Source: Bacteroidia bacterium
Lineage (GTDB): Bacteria > Bacteroidota > Bacteroidia > Bacteroidales > Azobacteroidaceae
Assembly: GCA_025996865.1 (NCBI GenBank)
Contig: BNTV01000134.1
Location: 1-12,112 of the forward strand
Reading direction: 5' to 3'
DNA: 12,112 nucleotides
Within the stretch, counting starts at the first letter, position 1, and every line of letters begins with the position of its first letter. A program made the translations under genes and the position numbers. Shown here one piece after another: positions 6,612 through 12,112 of the stretch. The notes below the pieces were generated by a model that saw only the letters and a program-made list of their open reading frames with translations, made no database searches and was not told where the DNA came from.

Positions 6612-6633
6612 CCCCCCTGCCCCCTGAAGGGGG
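6612..6633. repeat. C/G-rich hairpin element between porK and porL
   Basis: Five C (6620-6624), loop TGAA and five G (6629-6633) form a hairpin, with a second run of six C just upstream (6612-6617) that could compete for the G-run. It stands out in an AT-rich gap. Similar CCCCCT-GAAGGGGG strings are common between Bacteroidetes genes (from memory). It lacks a following T-run, so it is not a normal terminator; it may stabilise mRNA ends or tune the PorK:PorL ratio. Confidence 0.5.
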
Positions 6634-6690
6634 AGACGCGGGCGCAATATTGAAAATAGATGTAAAAATAAAGATTAAAATTAAAAAATT

Positions 6691-7848
6691 ATGGGCTTCA
6701 AAAAAAGATATCAAAACATTGTAGAAAAGTTTTTATCAGGCGATTCGGGTAAAAGATTTTTCCAGGTTTTTTATAGCGTGGGAGCTGCGGTCGTCATCAT
6801 CGGCGCTTTAGCGAAAATCAACCACTGGCCGTACGGTACCTTTCTGCTGACAACCGGTATGATTACGGAATTTTTTGTGTTCCTGATTTCGGCTTTCGAT
6901 ACGCCGGTTAAAGACTATCAATGGGATAGAGTATTTCCGGTGTTGGATACAAATGATGCCGACGATAGACCGGCATTTGGCGGTGGCAACGGATCCGGCG
7001 GCTCGGTTGTGGTAGGAAGCGGTGTTGGTTCGGCGAGTGGAGTGAAAGGTGCAGGTGCCGGAACAACCGGAGTTGCAGCTTCCGGAGGAACCGGAGGCGC
7101 TATTGTTATCGGCGGAGCAAGTTTCGGTGGGTTCGGTGGAGCCGGTTTTGGAAGAGGAGCTGAAACAGCGGAAACTTCCAAATCGAAAAGCGCTGTTGAA
7201 GCCGTTGAAGCAATGTCTCCCGGACAAGTCCGTCAATCCTTTGGCATTCCTAATGCGGTCGAAATTTCGGAAGAAGACAGTAACGCATTGACAGCCAGTA
7301 TCAAGAAGATGGCAGCGGCAGCCGACCAATTAGGTAAAATGGCTGAAATGACCGATGCTACCCAAGGATACCTGGATAAATTATCGGAGATGTCGGAAAA
7401 CATGTCGAAATTCAGTTCCGTGACTAACAGCCTGACCGATGTATCGGATGTTCTGCTCAATTCTTACAAGAGCATTACCGACAATTCCGACGGAATCAAT
7501 CAATCGTCGCGCGGTTACGTTCATCAAATGGAAGCCTTGAACAGAAACATACAAGGTTTGAATACGATATACGAAATACAGTTGAAGAGCATCAGCTCTC
7601 AAATTGATGCAATTGAACGGATTAACTCCGGTTTGATGCGTATCAAGGATTTGTATGAAGGTTCGATTGTGGACAGTTCGGTATTCCGTAACGAAACCGA
7701 AAAAATGGCGCAACAGTTGCACGCGCTCAACGGCGTTTACAACCGCCTGTTGAATGCGATGACCATGAATGCGTATGGTGCGGGAGGCAATCCCTATTTC
7801 AGCAACGCGCCCGGCGGATTCACTCCCAACCCCAATGCACCTTTATAA
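6691..7848 (+). CDS. porL: Type IX secretion / gliding motor protein PorL/GldL
   Basis: This 385-residue inner membrane protein drives T9SS with PorM using the proton gradient. Two membrane helices are visible (about residues 24-41 and 49-68), with the signature GALAKINHWPYGTFLLTTGMITEF. Glu60 in helix 2 is the conserved acidic residue thought to take part in proton-driven motion, and Lys42 and His45 lie in the turn. After VKDYQWDRVFPVLD comes a glycine-rich linker (about residues 96-156) with runs such as GGGNGSGGSVVVGSG. Long coiled-coil-like helices follow (about 200-370), and the tail is rich in Asn, Pro and Gly. The protein is noticeably longer than I recall for P. gingivalis PorL (about 310), and the linker accounts for most of the difference. 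An 83-nt gap after porK holds a C/G-rich hairpin. Confidence 0.94.
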   Translation: MGFKKRYQNIVEKFLSGDSGKRFFQVFYSVGAAVVIIGALAKINHWPYGTFLLTTGMITEFFVFLISAFDTPVKDYQWDRVFPVLDTNDADDRPAFGGGNGSGGSVVVGSGVGSASGVKGAGAGTTGVAASGGTGGAIVIGGASFGGFGGAGFGRGAETAETSKSKSAVEAVEAMSPGQVRQSFGIPNAVEISEEDSNALTASIKKMAAAADQLGKMAEMTDATQGYLDKLSEMSENMSKFSSVTNSLTDVSDVLLNSYKSITDNSDGINQSSRGYVHQMEALNRNIQGLNTIYEIQLKSISSQIDAIERINSGLMRIKDLYEGSIVDSSVFRNETEKMAQQLHALNGVYNRLLNAMTMNAYGAGGNPYFSNAPGGFTPNPNAPL

Positions 7849-7879
7849 TTTTCAATTTTCAATTTTCAATTCTCAATTA
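7847..7879. repeat. Heptanucleotide tandem repeat between porL and porM
   Basis: There are three exact copies of AATTTTC (7847-7867), one variant AATTCTC (7868-7874) and a partial unit. They fill almost the whole 37-nt gap. The array starts within the porL stop codon (7846-7848), so changes in copy number would alter spacing but not protein. Confidence 0.8.
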
Positions 7880-7885
7880 GAATAG

Positions 7886-9460
7886 ATGGCAGCAAACAGT
7901 CCCAATTCCCCCAGACAGAAAATGATAAACCTGATGTACCTGGTTTTCATTGCGATGTTGGCCCTCAATGTTTCTACGGAAGTATTGGATGGCTTTGCCT
8001 TGGTGGAAGACAGCATAGATAGAACAATGAAATCGACTTCTACCCGGAACAAAATGATTTTCAACGACATGGTAGAATACCATGACTTGAATCCCACGAA
8101 AACGGAAAAATGGTACAACTACGCCAAAGAAGTGAAAGAAAGATCCGATTCATTGTTCAATTTCACGCAAGATTTGAAATTGAAAATTGTGCAAAAATCC
8201 GACGGAAAAAACGGAGATCCCGAAAACCTCAAACGTCCCGACAATTTGGATGCTGCTTACGATGTAATGTTTCAGCACGGAAAAAATGACGGTAAAAAGC
8301 TCAAAGACGCCATTGATAATTACCGGAACTTTGTATCTACCTTAATTGTAGATACGGTAAAAAGGAACATTGTCAAATCGAACCTGAGTACGGACGTTTC
8401 GAGAAAAGCCAAAGAAAACAACCAGACTTGGGAAGAATCCATGTTCTGGAAAATGCCGGTAGTTGCATCCGTTACCTTGTTGACCAAACTGCAAAACGAT
8501 ATTCGTTACGCCGAAGGCGAAGTGTTAAGCGAACTTCTGAGAAACGTTGACGTACAGGATTATAAAGTAAATAAAATTGAAGCGCAAGTCATTCCGCAAT
8601 CACAAATTATGATGCGGGGGCAAAGCTATGTCGCCGATTTGGTATTATCGGCCATAGATTCAACCCAACAACCGGCTATTTATGTGAACGGCAAGATGTT
8701 GCCTCCCGAAGCCCACGGCCGGTATGTCGCGGGAACAGGTTCGACCGGAACATTTCCGGTAACCGGTTATATTGAGATCAATTCCGGCAACGGAAACCTT
8801 TTGCGCCGTGATTTTTCAACGCAATATTCTGTGGTTGAGCCGAGTGCAACCGTTGCTTCCCTATTGATGAATGTGATGTATCCGGGTATTGACAACGAAT
8901 TGCGGATTGCAGTTCCGGGTGTACCGAGCAACCATATCACGGCAACGATGACTAACGGAACATTAACCCGCACAAATGAAAACATTTGGGTTGCCCGTCC
9001 GGCCAAAGCCGGCGTTGAAGCCGTTGTTTCGGTGCAAGCGAAAACAGCCGACGGACGGGTACAGGAAATGGGTAAAAACAATTTCAAGGTAAGACCTTTG
9101 CCGATGCCGACCGCTTTCTTGATGGTAGCCGACGCCAAAGGTAATCCGGAGAAATTTGAAGGCGGGGGCCGCGCTTTGGCGAGGGCAATTCTGCTCAATA
9201 CCGAAGGAATCAGAGTAGCCATTGACGACGGACTGTTGAATATTCCGTTTACCGTTCTGCGGTATGAAGTTACGATTACCGACAATATGGGTATGGATGT
9301 GAAGGAAATCGCTCAAGGCGCTGCGTTTACCGAACGCCAAAAGACGATGATGCGTGGGTTGCAGCGTGGAAAACGGGTGTTGATCAGGGGAATTGTCGCC
9401 CGTGGTCCCGACGGCAGTGAAAGGACATTAAATTCTCCGCTCGAAATCATCATTAATTAA
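7886..9460 (+). CDS. porM: Type IX secretion / gliding motor protein PorM/GldM
   Basis: This 524-residue protein is the periplasm-spanning shaft partner of PorL. The N-terminus MAANSPNSPRQKMINLMYLVFIAMLALNVS is the family signature: a short cytoplasmic segment with Arg10 and one membrane helix (about 13-31) that sits in the PorL pentamer. It is followed by STEVLDGFALVEDSI, a helical first domain (to about 225) and then three beta-rich domains up to the C-terminus, in line with the four-domain PorM structures. The length matches P. gingivalis PorM (about 516). The C-terminal domain is expected to reach the PorK/PorN ring. Start choice: ATG at 7886 gives the conserved N-terminus exactly. It lies 37 nt after porL and 27 nt before porN, so it is translated from the same message. 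Confidence 0.96.
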   Translation: MAANSPNSPRQKMINLMYLVFIAMLALNVSTEVLDGFALVEDSIDRTMKSTSTRNKMIFNDMVEYHDLNPTKTEKWYNYAKEVKERSDSLFNFTQDLKLKIVQKSDGKNGDPENLKRPDNLDAAYDVMFQHGKNDGKKLKDAIDNYRNFVSTLIVDTVKRNIVKSNLSTDVSRKAKENNQTWEESMFWKMPVVASVTLLTKLQNDIRYAEGEVLSELLRNVDVQDYKVNKIEAQVIPQSQIMMRGQSYVADLVLSAIDSTQQPAIYVNGKMLPPEAHGRYVAGTGSTGTFPVTGYIEINSGNGNLLRRDFSTQYSVVEPSATVASLLMNVMYPGIDNELRIAVPGVPSNHITATMTNGTLTRTNENIWVARPAKAGVEAVVSVQAKTADGRVQEMGKNNFKVRPLPMPTAFLMVADAKGNPEKFEGGGRALARAILLNTEGIRVAIDDGLLNIPFTVLRYEVTITDNMGMDVKEIAQGAAFTERQKTMMRGLQRGKRVLIRGIVARGPDGSERTLNSPLEIIIN

Positions 9461-9487
9461 TAAAAAGAATCAAGGAAATTTTGAAAT

Positions 9488-10678
9488 ATGAGACCGATTT
9501 ATTTTTTTAGTTTGCTGTTTATATTTTTTGCGTTTGCTCGTGTAGGAATTGCACAGACGACGCCCGATAGACAACAAATTCAGCAACAGATTCAAGAGCA
9601 ACGAAGGTTGCAAGCCGAACGGAATCAAAACAGACAAAACCAGTCTGCGGAAGTTCAGGAACAACCGCAACAAACGGTTCAACAGCAAAATCCGGCTCCG
9701 GTGCGCAGAACCCGTCAACGTTCGTCGGATGAAACTACTCCCGACAAAACGGTTCCGTTGACCGAAAGAGCGAAAATAAAAAATCTGGATAATTCGAGAG
9801 TTCCCACTCATACGGTTTGGCTGAGGGAGATATTCAAGATGATCGATTTGGATAAGGGCGATAATGCAGCCTTGAGATACCCTGTTCAGCCGATAGGGGA
9901 TAGAGTCAATCTTTTTACGCTTTTATTTCAATTGATGAGTGACGGCAGAATAGATACTTATAGATATATAGCTGATCGGGAAGCTGTTTTTACTGACGAT
10001 ACCAAATATTCTTTCGAAGATGTTTTAAAAAGTAACTTGATACCTTATACGGTAGAAGGTACGGGTGAAAATGCAAAATTCATTGTAGATGAAGCCGATA
10101 TCCCAGGTCAGGATGTTTCAAAGTATTTAATAAAAGAAGGTTGGTTTTTTGATGAAGCAACGGGGACATTTAATTCACAGGTAACGGCTATTTGTCCGGT
10201 TATGATTCGGGTGGACTATAATGACAGTACAACTCAAACCAATCCTATCTGTTGGATACCTTACGAGAATATTCGTCCCTATCTTTCCCGTACATTGATT
10301 ATGACTTCGGATTATAATAATGCATTGACTTACACAATAGATGATTATTTCATGAAGAAAATGTATTCGGGAGATATCATTAAAACAGTCAACATGAAAA
10401 ACCAAACTTTGGCGCAACAAGTAGGCAGTGAGCCTGAAGCCTTGAAACATGCGCAGGACAGTATCGAAAGCCAATTGAAGTTTTTCCAGAAACAGCTTTG
10501 GGTTCAGGAAGATACAACAACTGTCGCATCCAACAAGAAAGAGAAGAAAACGGCGACGGTAAAAGCAAGCAGAGGTAGCAGCAACAATACGGAAAAAACT
10601 AAAGAGGAAAAAGCGCCGAAGGCAAAAGCGGAGAAATCTTCTTCAACTCCAACCAAAAGCGTGAGAAGAACCAGATAG
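9488..10678 (+). CDS. porN: Type IX secretion ring protein PorN/GldN
   Basis: This 396-residue protein has a signal peptide (MRPIYFFSLLFIFFAFARVGIAQ). Next comes a Gln-rich segment (about residues 28-70), then the conserved PorN/GldN domain (about 90-335). The domain carries RVPTHTVWLREIFKMIDL, AALRYPVQP, VNLFTLLFQLMSDGRIDTYRYI and, later, YFMKKMYSGDII. PorN is periplasmic and forms the ring with PorK. From about residue 345 to the end the sequence is low complexity, rich in Lys, Ser, Thr and Ala, and ends KSVRRTR. Both low-complexity ends look disordered and add length over the core. The gene starts 27 nt after porM, and the first chromate-transporter gene starts 2 nt after its stop. Confidence 0.94.
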   Translation: MRPIYFFSLLFIFFAFARVGIAQTTPDRQQIQQQIQEQRRLQAERNQNRQNQSAEVQEQPQQTVQQQNPAPVRRTRQRSSDETTPDKTVPLTERAKIKNLDNSRVPTHTVWLREIFKMIDLDKGDNAALRYPVQPIGDRVNLFTLLFQLMSDGRIDTYRYIADREAVFTDDTKYSFEDVLKSNLIPYTVEGTGENAKFIVDEADIPGQDVSKYLIKEGWFFDEATGTFNSQVTAICPVMIRVDYNDSTTQTNPICWIPYENIRPYLSRTLIMTSDYNNALTYTIDDYFMKKMYSGDIIKTVNMKNQTLAQQVGSEPEALKHAQDSIESQLKFFQKQLWVQEDTTTVASNKKEKKTATVKASRGSSNNTEKTKEEKAPKAKAEKSSSTPTKSVRRTR

Positions 10679-10680
10679 CA

Positions 10681-11217
10681 ATGAATTTATACGGACAGTT
10701 ATTTTACACTTTTGCTAAAATCGGTACATTCACTCTCGGAGGCGGTTACGCCATGTTGCCGCTGATAGAAAAAGACGTTGTCGAAAAAAAACAGTGGATT
10801 GAGCCGAAAGAATTTATAGACACAGTGGCTATTTCACAGTCGCTTCCGGGAATTTTTGCCATAAATATTTCCATCCTCACCGGTTATAAATTGAAAGGAT
10901 ATGTAGGCAGTATCGTCGCCACTTTAGGCGCCATACTGCCTTCTTTTTTGATTATTCTGTTGATTGCCCTGTTTTTCAGGCAGTTTGACGAGAATGTTTA
11001 TGTAGTGAAAATCTTTAAAGCCATCCGTCCGGCGGTGGTAGCTTTGATAGCTGTTCCGGTTTTTACGACGGCCAAGGCTGTAGGAATCAATCTCAAAACG
11101 GTTGTTATTCCGGTTGCGGCAGCGGTTTTGATTGGGTATTGGGGGGTGTCGCCGGTTTATATTGTTTTGGCGGCGGCAATCATGGGGGCGGGTTTTAAAC
11201 TAAAAACTAAAAGTTAA
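10681..11217 (+). CDS. chrA: Short-chain chromate transporter, first subunit (ChrA N-type half)
   Basis: This 178-residue protein is a single CHR domain (Chromate_transp family). The signature FTLGGGYAMLPLIEKDVVEK (about residues 17-36) is followed by FIDTVAISQSLPGIFAINIS, GYKLKGYVGSIVATLGAILPSF and about five to six membrane helices. Full-length ChrA has two such domains; here they are separate genes, this one and that at 11248-11775, as in short-chain ChrA pairs that work as heterodimers. The family is named for chromate export, and some members may carry other anions; the substrate cannot be told from sequence. ATG 10681 lies 2 nt after porN, so the pair is likely transcribed with the secretion operon. 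The 3' end, coding KLKTKS, is made of heptanucleotide repeat. Confidence 0.9.
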   Translation: MNLYGQLFYTFAKIGTFTLGGGYAMLPLIEKDVVEKKQWIEPKEFIDTVAISQSLPGIFAINISILTGYKLKGYVGSIVATLGAILPSFLIILLIALFFRQFDENVYVVKIFKAIRPAVVALIAVPVFTTAKAVGINLKTVVIPVAAAVLIGYWGVSPVYIVLAAAIMGAGFKLKTKS

Positions 11218-11231
11218 AAGCTAAAAACTAA
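11197..11231. repeat. Heptanucleotide tandem repeat spanning the chrA gene boundary
   Basis: There are five 7-bp units: AAACTAA, AAACTAA, AAGTTAA, AAGCTAA, AAACTAA. The first three code for the last residues of the first ChrA half (KLKTKS) and its stop (11215-11217); the rest fills the 30-nt gap before the second half. All units contain TAA, and the gene ends where the frame meets one of them. Confidence 0.8.
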
Positions 11232-11247
11232 AAAATCAGATTATTTT

Positions 11248-11775
11248 ATGGTGGTTTATTTTCAGCTTTTTTGGACTTACCTGAAAATCGGTCTCTTCGG
11301 CTTTGGAGGAGGCTACGCCATGCTTTCCCTGATTCAAAGCGAAGTGGTGGAAAAACATGCCTGGCTGACTAATCAAGAATTTACCGATATTGTCGCTATT
11401 TCCCAGATGACGCCCGGCCCCATTGGAATCAATTCTGCAACATACATAGGTTATACCGTCACCGGAAGTGTATGGGGTTCTGTTGTTGCTACTTTTGCAG
11501 TCTGTTTGCCGTCGTTTATTATCGTTTTGCTCGTTGCGCGGACTTATACGAAATTCCGTGAAAATCAATATGTGGCAGGCGCTTTTTCGGCTCTTCGGCC
11601 GGTAGTCGTCGGATTGATTGCTTCCGCTGCCCTTTTGTTGATGAACAGAGAGAATTTTATTGATTACAAAAGCATTATTATTTTTGCGGTAGCTTTTATT
11701 CTGACCAAATTCTTCAAAATTCACCCCATCCTGATGATTGTTTTGGCAGGCATTTCGGGATTATTCCTCTATTGA
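11248..11775 (+). CDS. chrA: Short-chain chromate transporter, second subunit (ChrA C-type half)
   Basis: This 175-residue single CHR domain is clearly similar to the preceding protein: GLFGFGGGYAMLSLIQSEVVEKHAW, FTDIVAISQMTPGPIGINSATYIGY, GSVVATFAVCLPSFIIVLLV, FSALRPVVVGLIASAALLL. It carries the PGPIGIN form of the motif, whereas the first subunit has PGIFAIN. About five to six membrane helices are visible and there is no signal peptide. It starts 30 nt after the first half, across a heptanucleotide repeat, and should form a heterodimer with it in the inner membrane. It is the last gene of the long plus-strand run; no strong terminator is seen after it, only a weak TAAG-TCAG-CTTA palindrome at 11776-11787. 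Confidence 0.9.
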   Translation: MVVYFQLFWTYLKIGLFGFGGGYAMLSLIQSEVVEKHAWLTNQEFTDIVAISQMTPGPIGINSATYIGYTVTGSVWGSVVATFAVCLPSFIIVLLVARTYTKFRENQYVAGAFSALRPVVVGLIASAALLLMNRENFIDYKSIIIFAVAFILTKFFKIHPILMIVLAGISGLFLY

Positions 11776-11810
11776 TAAGTCAGCTTAATCACATGAAAAA
11801 TAGGCCTTCT

Positions 11811-11894
11811 TACCGTCAAATTGAAACATTTTTTCGCTAATTATACCGTCAAATTAAAACAAAATCATTAGCTTTGTACCGTCAAATTAAAACA
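11811..11894 (+). repeat. Three direct 18-bp repeats at an exact 33-bp period
   Basis: TACCGTCAAATTRAAACA occurs at 11811-11828 (R = G), 11844-11861 (A) and 11877-11894 (A). Start-to-start distance is 33 bp both times, about three helical turns, while the 15 bases between copies differ. A -7-like element, TAGCTTTG (11869-11876), abuts the third copy, and its expected -33 site falls at the start of the second copy. The copies therefore cover a promoter for the ATG at 11903. They could be operators of a regulator, or the repeated ends of an insertion element (IS21-type ends have such repeats). The region 11776-11902 otherwise holds no gene. Confidence 0.85.
11869..11876 (+). promoter_or_regulatory. 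Candidate -7 promoter element among the direct repeats
   Basis: TAGCTTTG matches TAnnTTTG exactly, with an expected start near 11883, 20 nt before the ATG at 11903. No TTTG is present about 20 nt upstream; the second direct repeat (TACCGTC...) occupies that place. A helper protein bound at the repeats could substitute for the missing -33 contact, but that is inference. Confidence 0.35.
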
Positions 11895-11902
11895 TTTGCA
11901 TT

Positions 11903-11959
11903 ATGTTTCATAGAGATACATTGTTGAAATTAGAACAGTGGGCTGCAAAGCCCAAATAA
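11903..11959 (+). pseudogene. 5' fragment of a DUF4143-type AAA ATPase gene (18 codons)
   Basis: ATG 11903 opens a frame reading MFHRDTLLKLEQWAAKPK and then TAA (11957-11959). I recognise this as the N-terminus of Bacteroidetes AAA ATPases with a C-terminal DUF4143 domain, whose next residues should be the Walker A region (GARQVGKTT); none of that is present. The frame continues past the stop into a different gene, lgt. This is a broken fragment that carries its own upstream region (direct repeats and a -7 element). Codons 13-18 also form a 6-bp hairpin (TGGGCT-GCAA-AGCCCA, 11939-11954) next to the junction. Confidence 0.6.
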
Positions 11960-12112
11960 TATGTGATACGAATAATTCTCAAACATATTTTTGACTCGGA
12001 AAAAATTTCAGAGATTATCTACACTAAACTTTTTTATTATTGTCTTGCAGGAATTGTTATAGGAGCAAGATTAGGACATTGTTTATTTTATCAACCGGAT
12101 TATTATCTGCAT
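11960..12112 (+). pseudogene. lgt: 5'-truncated lgt (prolipoprotein diacylglyceryl transferase), runs off right edge
   Basis: From 11960 the frame reads YVIRIILKHIFDSEKISEIIYTKLFYYCLAG and then GARLGHCLFYQPDYYL, which is characteristic of Bacteroidetes Lgt (the GARLGH motif with FYxPxYYL). Lgt transfers diacylglycerol from phosphatidylglycerol to the lipobox cysteine of prolipoproteins at the inner membrane, so it is the enzyme that would modify PorK. The first 35-40 residues (N-terminal membrane helix with the RWYG-type segment) are missing, replaced by the ATPase fragment in the same frame but beyond a stop. A GTG at 11963 is the only possible start and would give an incomplete protein. The rest lies outside the window. 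It may be a pseudogene or, if the join is false, an intact gene mis-assembled. Confidence 0.65.

Noticed and set aside
6808..7329. Long antisense open frame in porL
   Set aside because: It is the Cys/Ser-rich reverse of a glycine-rich coding sequence, with no recognisable domain; it mirrors the codon use of porL.
8767..9285. Long antisense open frame in porM
   Set aside because: Fully inside the conserved porM gene with no plausible start signal or domain.
11811..11894. CRISPR-like array (three 18-bp repeats with 15-bp spacers)
   Set aside because: Repeats and spacers are too short, only three copies exist, there are no cas genes, and the copies surround a promoter-like element.
11939..11954. 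Hairpin TGGGCT-GCAA-AGCCCA as a terminator
   Set aside because: Six-bp stem within codons for a conserved N-terminus and no T-run; probably a coincidence of the QWAAKP codons, although it does lie at the junction.

Overview
The window reads as a chromosomal segment of a Bacteroidetes bacterium, most likely order Bacteroidales. The evidence is a type IX secretion (T9SS) core operon in the order porP-porK-porL-porM-porN, promoters of the Bacteroidetes TTTG / TAnnTTTG type, an AT-rich background and almost no Shine-Dalgarno sequences. Every complete gene belongs to a recognisable family. I see no wholly new multi-gene system. The unusual material lies at the two window edges and in the regulatory DNA.

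Region 1 (1-1800). A 99-bp perfect inverted repeat (1-99 versus 680-778, possibly continuing left of the window) brackets a segment carrying an initiator tRNA-Met on the minus strand, its promoter and a strong bidirectional hairpin terminator. The repeat lies inside the coding sequence of a small membrane protein encoded just downstream of an ECF sigma factor (both minus strand). The in-place minus-strand gene has an atypical C-terminus, and the natural-looking C-terminus sits on the other arm at the left edge. This is what an inversion between the repeats would produce, but a truncated inverted duplication or an assembly chimera would look the same.

Region 2 (1739-4115). Three plus-strand genes encode a multi-pass membrane protein, a small winged-helix regulator (29-nt overlap with the first gene) and a CreD-family inner membrane protein. 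The same dyad, ACTTTG-N5-CAAAGT followed by ACTTTTA, lies in front of the first gene (overlapping its promoter -7 element) and in front of creD. It is the likely operator of the regulator encoded between them.

Region 3 (4156-10678). The T9SS genes encode PorP (outer-membrane PorP/SprF family), PorK (FGE-like lipoprotein of the periplasmic ring), PorL and PorM (inner-membrane motor) and PorN (ring partner). PorL has an unusually glycine-rich linker of about 60 residues, and PorN has a Gln-rich head and a Lys/Ser/Thr-rich tail.

Region 4 (10681-11775). Two adjacent half-size ChrA proteins (short-chain chromate transporter pair) follow porN by 2 nt and are probably co-transcribed with it.

Region 5 (11776-12112). 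Three direct copies of an 18-bp motif occur at an exact 33-bp period. They lead into the first 18 codons of a DUF4143-type AAA ATPase, which stops and is joined to a 5'-truncated lgt (prolipoprotein diacylglyceryl transferase) running off the window. This looks like a rearrangement scar. Heptanucleotide tandem repeats and a C/G-rich hairpin occupy several gene gaps in regions 3 and 4.
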